Below are positions 31,454-40,799 of a stretch of DNA of 63,699 nucleotides, one piece after another. Position numbers and translations under genes: made by a program. Under the pieces are notes generated by a model. It ran no database searches. It worked only from the letters and a program-made list of their open reading frames with translations, and was not told the DNA's origin. Source of the DNA: an uncultured Sphingomonadales bacterium (lineage in GTDB: Bacteria > Pseudomonadota > Alphaproteobacteria > Sphingomonadales > Sphingomonadaceae); contig CALMZE010000209.1 of assembly GCA_937870585.1 (NCBI GenBank), positions 1-63,699 on the forward strand, given 5' to 3'. Position 1 is the stretch's first letter, and each line of letters starts with the position of its first letter.

Positions 31454-34027
31454 ATGGTCATGAGGAAATCTGTCGTTAGCGCCGCGCTGTGGTGCCTTGC
31501 CGTTGGCTTGGCCGCCACACCGCAGGCTTTGCTCGCGCAATCCGCTCCGGAAGACGAGGCGGCTGAAGAAGGGGATATTGTTGTTACCGCGCGCAAGCGC
31601 GAAGAAGATATTCAGACCGTGCCGATTGCGATTTCTGCCTATAGCGCAGAAACACTGGCCAAGCAGAATATCAGCAATTTCAATGATCTGAGCAACTCCA
31701 CGCCGGGCATCAACGTGACCAGCATTTCAGGCGGCACCACGCAGCAGATCTTCATTCGTGGCCTCGCGCCTGCCAACACGACGACCGATCTCAACGTCGA
31801 AGCGAACGTCGGCACCTTCATCGACGGGATCTACCAGTCGAGCCGCAACACGCTTGATATGATTTCCGTGCTTGATGTTGGCCAGATCGAAATCGCCAAG
31901 GGTCCGCAGAGCGCGCTGTTCGGGCGCTCCACCTTTGCGGGTGCGATGAGCATCCAGACGCGGGCTCCGTCGCGGGACTTGAGCGGCAGCCTCTCGGCAA
32001 CGGTCGGGCAAGACAAGGATATGCGCATCAAGGGTACGATTTCCGGCCCGATCAGCGAGACGCTCTCCGTCCGTGTTGCCGCAGGCTATCTGACCTATGA
32101 TGGCTGGGCCAAGAACCTCGCCAATCCCAAGGACAATCTGGGCGGAACCGAAAAATACGCTGTCAACGCGTCATTGCTGTGGGAGCCGAGCCCCAATTTC
32201 AAGGCGCGGCTGTCGGGCTTTCTCACGCATTCCGAAACTGAGCTGACTCCGGTCTCGTTGCTTCCGATCCAGTCTTTCAACTGCGGAACGACGAGCGCAG
32301 CGGCTGTGACGGCGGGCTTCAAGCAACTCTATTGCGGTGAGCTCAAGGCGTCCAAGGTCAGCAACATTACCGCCGACGCTCCGGACACCTTGGCCCGTTC
32401 GCGCCAAGTCGCGCTGGAAATGGAAGGCCGTTTGGCTGGTGTGCGTGTCGTTAGTGTCACGGGTTACACCACAGCCAACAATCGATCCTACAATGATTAT
32501 GGCGGCTCGGCCGATGGCGTGTTGTTCGGTGTTTGCACCTTGGGTTCGGCCTGTTCTCCGTCCGGTGCCTATACCCGCCTGACGCGAGCCCGGCTGATTT
32601 CTTCGGGCCGTGAGCGCGTGAAAACCTTCAGTCAGGAACTGCGCCTCCAGTCTGATAATGAATCGCCCTTCCAGTGGATTTTCGGCGCGAACTATTTCGA
32701 TCAGCGTATTCCGCTGGCGTCCACGGCCATTGGTGTTGATAGAGGTAATCTGGCCGCGAATGAGCGGCTCGTGCAGGTGACGCAAATCGGAACCGTGCCC
32801 GCGACGGGTGTTGGTGCCTATGAATTCACCGGCAACCCCTTCCTCACCAGCAACGCAACGCAGGTTCAGGTAGCATCCAGCTGGACGCGCGCGAGCACCA
32901 AGACCTTCTCCATCTTCGGTTCGCTCGGCTATCAGTTCGGCAATCTGCGGGTGACGGCAGAAGGCCGGTACAACGTCGATCGCAAGCGGGCGCAGGTTTT
33001 CTCTGTGAGCAACCTTGCGAGCGCACCGGGCGTCAACGTGGTCTTGAATGGCACGCAAATTCCGGCAGCAGGGGCCTTCCCGGTGACGGGGCCGCTGTTT
33101 GCCAAGACGTTCAACAGCTTTGCACCGCGGTTCACGCTCGATTTCAAGGCGAGTGACGATATCTTCCTCTACGCCTCGGCAGCCAAGGGTGTCCGTGCGG
33201 GTGGTTTCAACACGACCAATGCTGTCAGCGCCACTGGCATTCTGGCCAGCGAAGTTCCGTATCAGGAAGAAAACAACTGGACCTATGAAGCCGGCGTCAA
33301 GAGCCAGTGGATGGACAAGCGCATCACACTGAATGCCTCCTACTTCCATGTGGACTGGTCAGGTGCGCAGATTTCTGCGTTCACGGACAACCCGACTGCG
33401 GTCAATCCGGCGCGCATCGTGCGCAATGTCGGCGGCATCAAGACGGATGGCGTCGAAGTCATGGCTGAGTTCAACCCGGTGGATGCCTTCAGCTTTGGCG
33501 GCAGCATGATCTATTCGGATGTGAGCTTTGGCCCTGGCACCTATGATGGCAGCACCACCACGCAATGCGTGGTCGGGGCGGGCGCCACCGCCACCGCCGC
33601 GCCGGGCTGTCCGTCGGTTATCGTGGTCACCACGGCAAGCGGTGCCATTCGTGCCGTGCCGACGCTTGAAGGCAAGCGCCCGCAGCGTTCGATCAAGTCT
33701 CAGTGGAACCTTCATGCGTCTGCCGAACTGCCGTTGAACGACGATTGGAAGGTGTCGGCCCGCGTGGACGTCAACCATGTTGGCCCATCGTTCAACAACC
33801 TGCTCAACACCGTTTCCTTCGGCAAGCGGACGCTCACCAACTTCCGTCTGGGCTTTGGCAACGATCGTTATTCGCTCTCGATCTGGGGCAACAACATCTT
33901 TGACAAGACCTATGTCTCGAACGCGATCAACCAGCCGCGTGCGGGCGTACCGTTCGCCTTCTCCGTTCCGGAAATCTATCTGGGTGAAGGACGGCGTCTG
34001 GGCGTGACCGGAACTGTGAAGTTCTGA
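31454..34027 (+). CDS. TonB-dependent outer-membrane receptor
   Basis: I start at ATG 31454 (AGGA upstream); the signal peptide VMRKSVVSAALWCLAVGLAA ends near LLAQS, and an in-frame extension of 51 codons lacks signal features. A TonB-box-like GDIVVTARKREEDIQTVPIA opens the mature 830-residue protein, followed by the plug (FNDLSNSTPGINVTSISGGT) and a 22-strand-type barrel ending in phenylalanine (GVTGTVKF), as outer-membrane proteins do. It imports a large or scarce substrate across the outer membrane using TonB energy. It is the likely entry point for the substrate of this cluster. Confidence 0.93.
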   Translation: MVMRKSVVSAALWCLAVGLAATPQALLAQSAPEDEAAEEGDIVVTARKREEDIQTVPIAISAYSAETLAKQNISNFNDLSNSTPGINVTSISGGTTQQIFIRGLAPANTTTDLNVEANVGTFIDGIYQSSRNTLDMISVLDVGQIEIAKGPQSALFGRSTFAGAMSIQTRAPSRDLSGSLSATVGQDKDMRIKGTISGPISETLSVRVAAGYLTYDGWAKNLANPKDNLGGTEKYAVNASLLWEPSPNFKARLSGFLTHSETELTPVSLLPIQSFNCGTTSAAAVTAGFKQLYCGELKASKVSNITADAPDTLARSRQVALEMEGRLAGVRVVSVTGYTTANNRSYNDYGGSADGVLFGVCTLGSACSPSGAYTRLTRARLISSGRERVKTFSQELRLQSDNESPFQWIFGANYFDQRIPLASTAIGVDRGNLAANERLVQVTQIGTVPATGVGAYEFTGNPFLTSNATQVQVASSWTRASTKTFSIFGSLGYQFGNLRVTAEGRYNVDRKRAQVFSVSNLASAPGVNVVLNGTQIPAAGAFPVTGPLFAKTFNSFAPRFTLDFKASDDIFLYASAAKGVRAGGFNTTNAVSATGILASEVPYQEENNWTYEAGVKSQWMDKRITLNASYFHVDWSGAQISAFTDNPTAVNPARIVRNVGGIKTDGVEVMAEFNPVDAFSFGGSMIYSDVSFGPGTYDGSTTTQCVVGAGATATAAPGCPSVIVVTTASGAIRAVPTLEGKRPQRSIKSQWNLHASAELPLNDDWKVSARVDVNHVGPSFNNLLNTVSFGKRTLTNFRLGFGNDRYSLSIWGNNIFDKTYVSNAINQPRAGVPFAFSVPEIYLGEGRRLGVTGTVKF

Positions 34028-34051
34028 TCGGCCTGATCTGATCTAAGGGGG

Positions 34052-34084
34052 AAGAGGGGGCCTTGTGCCCCCTCTTTTCGTTTG
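34052..34084. terminator. Bidirectional intrinsic terminator
   Basis: AAGAGGGGGC pairs with GCCCCCTCTT around a CTTGT loop and is followed by a T-rich run. It lies between the convergent TonB-receptor and CpcT-like genes and can serve both. Confidence 0.8.
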
Positions 34085-34090
34085 CGCTTG

Positions 34091-35050
34091 TCAGGCGGGC
34101 TTCTGCACCGCGCACCGGATATAGAACCAGCCCAGATTGAGGCCGAAATTGTCGCTGTCATCCTCGGCATAGGCGTAGGCGATGGGCACGGGGTTGCCCT
34201 TCTCATGCAGGCGGAACAGCGGATGTTCCCGCGTTGGCGCGATGGAGAAGGCGCGGGTGTGGATGGTGAACTGCAAGGTTCGGCCGTCCATCCACGGGAT
34301 GTCTGCCGTGCCGCCCTGATCGTGCAGGCTGATCTTCTGGATGAAGCGCGAATTGGCCATCTCGCCCTTCTCGTCCCCAAACACATCGCAGGAGAATTGG
34401 CGGGCTCGCGTGGCCTGATGCCAGTCAAAGCGCGTTCCGGGGGCCATTTCCCAGATCGTCTTGCCGGTCTTGGACCGCGCCTCTTCCTTCACCCACACAA
34501 AGCGCGGGCCGACGATCAGGCGCAAATCTGTAAAGCCCCCGCGGGAGGGGCAATGGGGAGAGGCGGTTTCGCCCGTCAATTGCCCGCCTTCGTAGCGCAG
34601 CAGCAAATCGCAGGCGTCCTCCAGCGGTTCGGCCTGTTCCGGCGCGGCTGTGATGCGGCGGCGCTTGAGGCGGATCGCATTGGCGGCGGCATCAATGCTG
34701 GCGACCATCACCTCATCGCGCGCAAGGGTTTGCGTGTCATTGCCCCAATGCTCGGTCCAGCGGAACGCATTCGGCCCGAACCCCTCAACCGGCAAAGTCG
34801 TCACGCTGATATGGATGCGGTGGAAGGGCGTTTCCACTTTGGGCATCAGCGCATGGCCAGACTGACGGATCACCTGTTCGTGATTGTCATAGATGCCGGG
34901 AAACCAGTTGGAGAGCGTGCGCATTTCTGCCTTCAGGTCGATGGCGCGCATCACCTCCAGCGAGGGCACGACAGCAGGCGGTCCAGCAACCGGAGTTTGA
35001 GCGAGGGCGGCGCTGCTCAAGGCCGCGACAAGGGGGAGAAGATGTTTCAT
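34091..35050 (-). CDS. Exported protein, weakly CpcT/CpeT-like
   Basis: The 319-residue protein starts at MKHLLPLVAALSSAALAQTP, a short Sec signal. The mature part has LSNWFPGIYDNHEQV near residue 45, PFHRIHISVTTLPVEGFGPN, then CDLLLRYEGGQLTGETASPH and GPRFVWVKEEARSKTG. This order recalls the CpcT/CpeT family, beta-barrel proteins that attach phycobilins in cyanobacteria, but the match is by eye and weak. It may bind a bilin-like or other hydrophobic ligand. It is divergent from the MFS/imidase operon at 35192 across a copy of the shared palindrome. Confidence 0.6.
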   Translation of the reverse strand: MKHLLPLVAALSSAALAQTPVAGPPAVVPSLEVMRAIDLKAEMRTLSNWFPGIYDNHEQVIRQSGHALMPKVETPFHRIHISVTTLPVEGFGPNAFRWTEHWGNDTQTLARDEVMVASIDAAANAIRLKRRRITAAPEQAEPLEDACDLLLRYEGGQLTGETASPHCPSRGGFTDLRLIVGPRFVWVKEEARSKTGKTIWEMAPGTRFDWHQATRARQFSCDVFGDEKGEMANSRFIQKISLHDQGGTADIPWMDGRTLQFTIHTRAFSIAPTREHPLFRLHEKGNPVPIAYAYAEDDSDNFGLNLGWFYIRCAVQKPA

Positions 35051-35099
35051 CCGGGCAGTCTCTCGCAAGCGCTGTGCCTTGGCCGAAATTGCCCCCGCT

Positions 35100-35118
35100 C
35101 TATCCGCTGTGCGGATTG
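35100..35118. promoter_or_regulatory. Shared 19-bp palindrome, copy 5
   Basis: CTATCCGCTGTGCGGATTG agrees at 15 of 16 arm positions with the consensus. It lies in the divergent gap between the CpcT-like gene and the MFS/imidase operon. Confidence 0.7.
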
Positions 35119-35191
35119 GCCCGGGGTCAGGATTGTGACGCGGGGAGGCTTGCCGTGTGTGGTGCGCTTGGAAACAGCACCGGGGCAGCAC

Positions 35192-36433
35192 ATGGCAGAA
35201 GCAGTGGCGAATGATGGCGAGTTCCGGCGCGGCTGGCCGGTACTGTTTGCGTGCGTGCTCGGTGTGGGGCTGGGGCTTTCGCCTTTGCCGTTCTACACCA
35301 TGGGTGTGTTTGCACCGCATCTGGCCAAGGAATTTGGCTGGTCCATGTCGCAGATTATGGCAGGCCTCAGCATCACGACCATCTCAGTTGTCGTGGCAGG
35401 GCCAATGGCGGGTCTGCTCGCTGAACGCTTTGGCACAAGGCGGGTGGCCTTGCTGTCGCTGCTGCTCTTCGGCCTCGCCTTCATGTCGATGGCCAGGCTC
35501 GGCCCTTCGCTGACGCAATTCTATGTGACCTGGGGCGTGATTGCTGCAGTGGGCGCGGGAACGCTGCCCATCACCTTCACGCGCGCGGTCAATGGCTGGT
35601 TCGATGTCCATCGCGGCATGGCGCTGGGCATTGCGATGACGGGAACGGGCGTGTTCGGCATCTTGTGCAAGCCCTATCTGGCTTGGGTGATTGCCGATCA
35701 TGGCTGGCGTGCGGGCTATATCGCGCTTGGGGCCTTGCCGCTGCTGATTGCGCTTCCGGCATGCTTTTTCATGTTCCGCGATCCGCCGGAAGCCGATGTG
35801 GAACTGGGCCACAGCGTTGCCGAGCTGCCGGGGCTTTCGCGGGCTGAAGCGCTCAAGAGCTGGAAATTCTGGCTGATTGCCTTTGCCATGGTCATCATCC
35901 CCTTCTGTCTGGCGGGGCCAGTGCCCAATCTGGAGAAGATTTTGAGTGATCGCGGCTTTGATTCCGCGACGGCCCTTTCGCTCACACCGTTGATCGGGCT
36001 TTCAGCCATAGCGGGCCGTCTGATTGGCGGTTGGTTGCTGGATCGTTTCTGGGCACCCGGCGTGGCCTTTGTCATGCTGGGATTGCCCGCCATTGCCTGC
36101 TTCATCCTCGCAGGCGGCAGCTATGATGTGACGATGGGGGCCGTCGCCATCGCCATGATCGGATTTGCGCTGGGGATTGAATATGACGTGGTGGCATATC
36201 TCACCTCGCGCTATTTCGGGATGCGCGCCTATGCCGGGCTTTATGCGATCCTCTATGTCTGCTTCGCGGTCGGCTCTGGCGTCGCGCCGCTGGTGTTCGG
36301 CTATCTGCGCGATCTCAACCAGAATTACGCCACCGCGCTGATGATCTCTGCCATCGCCCTGCCGCTTGCATCCGCGCTGTTCCTGCTGCTGGGCCGCCAC
36401 CCCGTGTTCACGCGTGAAGGAGCCTCGGCATGA
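35192..36433 (+). CDS. MFS transporter (monocarboxylate-porter-like)
   Basis: I start at MAEAVANDGEFRRGWPVLF (35192). The frame is open far upstream, but that part is the antisense of the CpcT-like gene. The 413-residue protein has 12 likely membrane segments, a GLLAERFGTRRVALLSLLLF loop between helices 2 and 3, and an RFWAPGVAF loop after helix 8. The build is that of MFS organic-acid porters. It heads an operon in which all following genes overlap (MFS, cysteine hydrolase, two deacetylase-fold enzymes, reductase), so it may import a cyclic imide or organic acid. Confidence 0.83.
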   Translation: MAEAVANDGEFRRGWPVLFACVLGVGLGLSPLPFYTMGVFAPHLAKEFGWSMSQIMAGLSITTISVVVAGPMAGLLAERFGTRRVALLSLLLFGLAFMSMARLGPSLTQFYVTWGVIAAVGAGTLPITFTRAVNGWFDVHRGMALGIAMTGTGVFGILCKPYLAWVIADHGWRAGYIALGALPLLIALPACFFMFRDPPEADVELGHSVAELPGLSRAEALKSWKFWLIAFAMVIIPFCLAGPVPNLEKILSDRGFDSATALSLTPLIGLSAIAGRLIGGWLLDRFWAPGVAFVMLGLPAIACFILAGGSYDVTMGAVAIAMIGFALGIEYDVVAYLTSRYFGMRAYAGLYAILYVCFAVGSGVAPLVFGYLRDLNQNYATALMISAIALPLASALFLLLGRHPVFTREGASA

Positions 36434-37110
36434 CCCTCATCGGCACCCGCATGGTCAGCGACGGCAAGACCGCGCGCCAATTATTTGAAGAGGTGATGGC
36501 CAACCCGGCGCGGACCAAATTCGGCTTTGGCGAAAAGCTCGCAATTGTGAATGTCGATTTCCAGAACGCTTATACGCGGATCGATCGCTACAAGACGGCT
36601 TATGAAACCGATCCCCGGCAGATCGAACATGTCAACACGATCTCTGCACTGGCGCGCACCAAGGGGATGCCGGTCATCTGGACGCATGTCGCCTATGCCG
36701 AAGATGCGTCGGATGCGGGCGTTTGGGGCACGCGCACCGACACGCCCGACAGCCTGCAGAACATCAAATATGACTCGGACCGTCACGCCTTTGATGATCG
36801 CTGTGCCATCGATCCCACAGATATGATCTACACCAAGCGCATGCCGTCTGCCTTTTTTGAAACGCCGCTGCAAAGCTTGCTGGTGTGGCACAAGGTCGAT
36901 ACGGTGGTTGTGACCGGCGGCAGCACATCGGGCTGCGTGCGGGCAACGGCGGTGGATGCGCTTTCGCGTGGCTATCGCACCATTGTTCCCATCGAAACCT
37001 GCGCGGACAAGCATGAAAGCTATCACTTCGCCAATCTGACCGACCTTCAGCTCAAATATGCTGATGTGGAACCGGTGCAGACCGTGATCGACTGGCTGGA
37101 GGCGCGCTGA
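36430..37110 (+). CDS. Isochorismatase-fold cysteine hydrolase (maleamate amidase-like)
   Basis: The 226-residue protein has the cysteine-hydrolase triad: D43 in VNVDFQNAYTR, K136 in IYTKRMPSAFF and C169 in VTGGSTSGCVRATAVDAL. The family includes N-carbamoylsarcosine amidase and maleamate amidohydrolase (NicF), which hydrolyse linear amides. Its start overlaps the MFS stop and its stop overlaps the next start. Standing directly before two PuuE-like genes, it fits a role in hydrolysing the half-amide made when a cyclic imide is opened. That role is inference. Confidence 0.85.
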   Translation: MTLIGTRMVSDGKTARQLFEEVMANPARTKFGFGEKLAIVNVDFQNAYTRIDRYKTAYETDPRQIEHVNTISALARTKGMPVIWTHVAYAEDASDAGVWGTRTDTPDSLQNIKYDSDRHAFDDRCAIDPTDMIYTKRMPSAFFETPLQSLLVWHKVDTVVVTGGSTSGCVRATAVDALSRGYRTIVPIETCADKHESYHFANLTDLQLKYADVEPVQTVIDWLEAR

Positions 37111-37985
37111 TGCAGGAGGGTGCTGCCGATCCCGGCCTATATGACTATGTGCCCTATCGCGGGCGCACGCCGTTCGCCTGGCCGGGCGGTAAGAAGGTTG
37201 CTGTCTGGGTGTCTCCCAATCTCGAATATTACGAGATTGATCCGCCCGCCAACCCGCACCGCAAAAGCTGGCCGATGCCGCACCCCGATGTCGTCGGGTA
37301 CAGCCACCGCGATCATGCCAATCGCGTGAGCCATTGGCGCATGGCCGATGTGATGAGCAAGCATGGCTTTCCCGGCTCGGTTTCGCTCTCGGTTGCGCTC
37401 TGCCAGCACCACCCCCATGTCGTTGCCGATGCCAACGCGCGCGGCTGGGAGTTTTTCAGCCACGGCATTTACAACACGCGCTACTCCTACGGCATGGATG
37501 AGGCTCAAGAGCGCGCGATCATCGAGGATTCGATCCGCACCGTGCGTGAAGCCACCGGGCAGACGATCCGGGGCTGGCTCGCTCCGGCGCTGACTCACAC
37601 GCCGCGCACTCTTGACCTGATTGCCGAATATGGTCTGGATTACACTTGCGACCTGTATCACGACGACCAGCCGATGCCGGTCAAGACCGCGACCGGCGAC
37701 CTCATTTCCATGCCTTACAGTCTGGAGGTGAACGACCATTACGGCTTCTTCATCTATAATATGAGCCCGCGCGAATACGCCCGCACGCTGATCCGTCAAT
37801 ATGAGCGGTTGGCGGACGAGCCTTCGGGCACGGTCATGTGCATCCCGCTCCACTCGTATCTGATCGGCCAGCCGCACCGGATCGGGCCGTTTGAAGAGGT
37901 GCTGCGCCACATCGCTGCCGATGGCCGCGCCTGGCCTGCGCGCGCTGGCGAGATTGCCGATGCGTGGCGGGGGAGGGCACTATGA
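37110..37985 (+). CDS. Polysaccharide-deacetylase-fold hydrolase, PuuE/cyclic-imidase-like (1)
   Basis: The 291-residue protein resembles the allantoinase PuuE and cyclic imide hydrolase branch of the NodB fold rather than sugar deacetylases. Diagnostic stretches are RTPFAWPGGKKVAVWVSPNL at the N-terminus, DHANRVSHWRMADVMSKHGF, GWEFFSHGIYNTRYSYGM with a metal-site histidine, LYHDDQPMPVKTATGDLISM and CIPLHSYLIGQPHR. There is no signal peptide. It starts inside the cysteine-hydrolase stop (TGATG) and is followed by a paralogue. Ring opening of a cyclic imide or ureide is the likely reaction. Confidence 0.8.
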   Translation: MQEGAADPGLYDYVPYRGRTPFAWPGGKKVAVWVSPNLEYYEIDPPANPHRKSWPMPHPDVVGYSHRDHANRVSHWRMADVMSKHGFPGSVSLSVALCQHHPHVVADANARGWEFFSHGIYNTRYSYGMDEAQERAIIEDSIRTVREATGQTIRGWLAPALTHTPRTLDLIAEYGLDYTCDLYHDDQPMPVKTATGDLISMPYSLEVNDHYGFFIYNMSPREYARTLIRQYERLADEPSGTVMCIPLHSYLIGQPHRIGPFEEVLRHIAADGRAWPARAGEIADAWRGRAL

Positions 37986-38899
37986 GCCTCGACCCCAGCC
38001 ACCTCGAATACCCCAATCGCCGTGAAGGGTACGACCACGCGCTCTACCCCTATCGGGCATTGCATCAGGCTCCGGCAGTGCAGTGGCCGGGGGGAAAGAG
38101 CGTGGCCACATGGCTCTGCGTCAGCCTCGAATGGTTTCCGATTGTGCCGGAGGACAAGCCCTTCCGCGCGCCGGGCCATATGCAAACGGCCTATCCCGAT
38201 TATCGGCACTACACCGCGCGCGATTATGGAAACCGGGTTGGGGTTTATCGCCTGCTCGATAGTTTTGCGAAGGCGGGCGTCCCGGCCTCCTTCGCCGTCA
38301 ATGCCGCGATTTCCGAACGCTATCCGGTGCTGCTGCGCGATATCCAGTCCGCCGGGCATGAAGTGATCGCGCATTCGACCGACATGAACGGCACCATCGC
38401 CAGCACGCTGCCCGAAGCGGACGAACGCGCGCTGATCACCCGCGCGCGTGATGTGTTGGCTCAAGCCTGTGGTGCAGCCCCGCGCGGCTGGCTCTCCATC
38501 GCGCGGCAGCAGAGTTTCCGCACAGCGGATCTGCTCAAGGAAGCGGGCTTCGCCTATTGCTGCGACTGGGTGAATGACGAACTGCCCTGGGCCTTCACCA
38601 ACGGCCTCATCAACCTGCCGCTCAACCATGAACTGTCTGACCGGCAGATCTTGAACGTGCAGCAGCAGAGCGTGGACAGCTATGCCGAACAAATCTGTGA
38701 CGCGCATGACTGGCTGGCGGGTGAGGCTGCGGCGCAATCCTCCGCGCGGATGCTGCCGCTGCATCTGACGCCCTACATCATCGGGCTGCCTTATCGCATG
38801 GATGCGTTTGAAGGGCTGCTCGCCAACTTGAAAGCCCGCCCAGAGACATGGTTTGCGCGCGGGTCCGACATTCTCGAATCTTACCGGAGCCACATGTGA
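37982..38899 (+). CDS. Polysaccharide-deacetylase-fold hydrolase, PuuE/cyclic-imidase-like (2)
   Basis: Translation starts at MSLDPSHLEYPNRREGYDHA (37982) in an ATGA overlap, with GGGAGGG upstream. The 305-residue protein has the same order as the preceding gene product: VQWPGGKSVATWLCVSLEWF, RDYGNRVGVYRLLDSFAKAG, HEVIAHSTDMNGTIASTL and LPLHLTPYIIGLPYRMDAFE. It is more distant in the central part (CDWVNDELPWAFTNGLINLP), where other members have NDDQPY. The two proteins may form a hetero-oligomer or act on different rings. Confidence 0.78.
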   Translation: MSLDPSHLEYPNRREGYDHALYPYRALHQAPAVQWPGGKSVATWLCVSLEWFPIVPEDKPFRAPGHMQTAYPDYRHYTARDYGNRVGVYRLLDSFAKAGVPASFAVNAAISERYPVLLRDIQSAGHEVIAHSTDMNGTIASTLPEADERALITRARDVLAQACGAAPRGWLSIARQQSFRTADLLKEAGFAYCCDWVNDELPWAFTNGLINLPLNHELSDRQILNVQQQSVDSYAEQICDAHDWLAGEAAAQSSARMLPLHLTPYIIGLPYRMDAFEGLLANLKARPETWFARGSDILESYRSHM

Positions 38900-39912
38900 A
38901 CGCTTATGAACTGGGGCCGCAGACCGGCCTGTCCTCGCTGACCGCCACCACCCGCCCGCAACCCGTTCCCGGCCCCGGAGAGGCCGTGCTCAAAGTTCGC
39001 CTTGTTGCGCTCAACAACCGCGACATTCAGGTGCTGGAAGGCCGCTATGGCGCGAAGAAGGCGGAAGATCGTATTCCCGGCTCGGAAGGCGTGGGCGAAG
39101 TAGTGGCACTGGGTGAGGGCGTGTCGGGGCTTGCTCTGGGAGACCGGGCGGTGTTCGCACACTTCGTCAATTGGATCGATGGCGCGTTCAGCATGGCCTA
39201 TTTCGGCGCTGATTACGGCATCACCCACGATGGCTGGCTGGCCGAATACATCAAGGTGCCTGCCGCCACGCTGGTGAAGGTGCCCGACAGTTTGAGCGAT
39301 GAGCAAGTGGCCGGGTTGGCGTCATCGGCTCTGACCGCGTGGCACGCCGTGGTGGAAGTCGGGCAGGTCAAGGCAGGCGATACGGTTCTGGCACTCGGCA
39401 CGGGCGGCGTCGCCATCTGGGCGTTGCAGATTGCCAAGGCGGCGGGCGCGCGGGTGATCATCACCTCCTCCAGCGACGAGAAACTGGCGCTGGCGCGGAC
39501 GCTCGGCGCGGATATCACGATCAATTACCGCACGCATCCCGATTGGGAAGCCGAAGTGATGGCGGCGACCGGTGGCGCGGGCGCGGACATCATTGTCGAA
39601 ACCGGCGGACAGGCGGGGCTGGCTCGTTCGATCGCTGCTGCGGCCTGCAATGGCCGGATCGTCCTGATCGCCGTCGGCCCGCTGCCTGATGCGCCGCTGC
39701 CCAATTTTGGCGGGATCATCGGCAAGAATCTGACGATCAAAGGCATTGCCGAGGGCAGCCGCGCCATGATGGTCAGGCTGCTCAGGGCCATGGATGTGCA
39801 CGGCATCCAGCCGGTGATTGACCGGACCTTCGGCTTCGAAGAAGCGCCCGCCGCTTATGCCCATCTGGCGTCGGCCAGCCATGTCGGCAAGGTGATGGTG
39901 CGGGTGGGGTAA
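38896..39912 (+). CDS. Medium-chain dehydrogenase/reductase, quinone oxidoreductase-like
   Basis: I use the GTG at 38896, which overlaps the previous stop and gives VNAYELGPQTGLSSL; GGAGCC lies upstream. The 338-residue protein has the MDR fold with ALNNRDIQVLEGRYGAKKAE near residue 38 and the nucleotide site VLALGTGGVAIWALQIAKAA. Zinc-ligand cysteines are absent, so it is of the quinone oxidoreductase or enoyl reductase type, using NAD(P)H on an activated double bond or quinone. It is the last gene of the operon; a second MDR gene is at 50528. Confidence 0.83.
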   Translation: MNAYELGPQTGLSSLTATTRPQPVPGPGEAVLKVRLVALNNRDIQVLEGRYGAKKAEDRIPGSEGVGEVVALGEGVSGLALGDRAVFAHFVNWIDGAFSMAYFGADYGITHDGWLAEYIKVPAATLVKVPDSLSDEQVAGLASSALTAWHAVVEVGQVKAGDTVLALGTGGVAIWALQIAKAAGARVIITSSSDEKLALARTLGADITINYRTHPDWEAEVMAATGGAGADIIVETGGQAGLARSIAAAACNGRIVLIAVGPLPDAPLPNFGGIIGKNLTIKGIAEGSRAMMVRLLRAMDVHGIQPVIDRTFGFEEAPAAYAHLASASHVGKVMVRVG

Positions 39913-39941
39913 GGTGCGGCAATTTTGAGCCTGATCGCGTT

Positions 39942-40030
39942 GTGCTCCGGCCTTGAGCCGGAGCCCTGCGCAATTCGTTCAAACAGCGTTGTGCAACCAC
40001 GCAACGCTCCGGCCTGCGCCGGAGCACATG
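39942..40030. repeat. Palindromic intergenic repeats
   Basis: An identical copy of the 25-base unit at 25339-25363 (GCTCCGGCCTTGAGCCGGAGC) is followed by a variant, GCTCCGGCCTGCGCCGGAGC, at 40005-40027. They fill the 144-base convergent gap and may act as terminators. Confidence 0.7.
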
Positions 40031-40056
40031 CGGCATTGTCAAAAAGATGTCAGTGT

Positions 40057-40782
40057 CTATCGCACCAACTCAACCAGCTCATACCAGGTCTGCATGTAAC
40101 CACCCACGCCGCCCTGCACGAACAGCGAATCCTCATCCGCCGTCACCCACATCTGGTAGGGCGGGTGTGATCCGTTGGCGTTGACCATGCCGCCGTGCGG
40201 GTCGGTCCATTCATATTTGAAGCAGTCAAACGTGCCCGCTGCGACGGTCACCGTCTCTTCGCCCAGATAGCCCAGCTGCATCATCGATTCCGCAACGAAT
40301 GGCGGCGTCGCGCCGCGATGATCGGGCGAGGGCAGGAAGCAGCGGAACTTGCGCGAATGAACGCCGAGCGAGCGGTCGATCCGCTTGGCATTGTAGGCGT
40401 CTGCCACAATCGGGTGCGTGCCGAACGCATCGAACGCGCCGCCCACGGGCATCCGCTGCGACACGCGACCGATGGAGGGGCCATAGCTTTCGCACTCGAT
40501 GACATCGCCTGCGTTACGAATCCAGCCGGAGCCCATGAAGCGGTCTCCCACGGTCAGCCTAACGAACAAGTCCATCGGCACGTCATTCTCGTCCACGGAA
40601 TAGACCACATCGCGGTGCACCGTGGGTGCCGGTTCATCGATTTCGCAGCGGGCGCGGAGCGTACGCTTGCCGTCGCTGTGATGCGTCCAGGTGAAAAATT
40701 CGCGCCCGCGCTCCTCGCCCTCGCGGCCCGGCTTGCGCGATGTGTAGAGGATGCGTCCGGTGATGGTGCGGTGCTGCTGCAT
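40057..40782 (-). CDS. Hypothetical protein
   Basis: The 241-residue protein starts at MQQHRTITGRILYTSRKPG (40782, AGGAGA upstream). It looks all-beta, with repeated short strands such as RDVVYSVDENDVPMDLFVRL, GYLGEETVTVAAGTFDCFKY and YQMWVTADEDSLFVQGG. It has no signal or membrane segment. I do not recognise the family. A lipocalin-like or ligand-binding role would suit the fold impression but is unsupported. It is the last gene of the seven-gene minus-strand operon that begins at 45661. Confidence 0.65.
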   Translation of the reverse strand: MQQHRTITGRILYTSRKPGREGEERGREFFTWTHHSDGKRTLRARCEIDEPAPTVHRDVVYSVDENDVPMDLFVRLTVGDRFMGSGWIRNAGDVIECESYGPSIGRVSQRMPVGGAFDAFGTHPIVADAYNAKRIDRSLGVHSRKFRCFLPSPDHRGATPPFVAESMMQLGYLGEETVTVAAGTFDCFKYEWTDPHGGMVNANGSHPPYQMWVTADEDSLFVQGGVGGYMQTWYELVELVR

Positions 40783-40799
40783 GGGGTCTCCTGTGAGGT

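Noticed and set aside
32171-33349. 392-codon minus-strand frame inside the TonB receptor
   Set aside because: No family motif; the sense strand encodes a complete receptor barrel.
34082-35191. Long in-frame extension upstream of the MFS transporter
   Set aside because: It is the antisense of the CpcT-like gene, has no transporter features, and the shared palindrome and a plausible start at 35192 lie after it.
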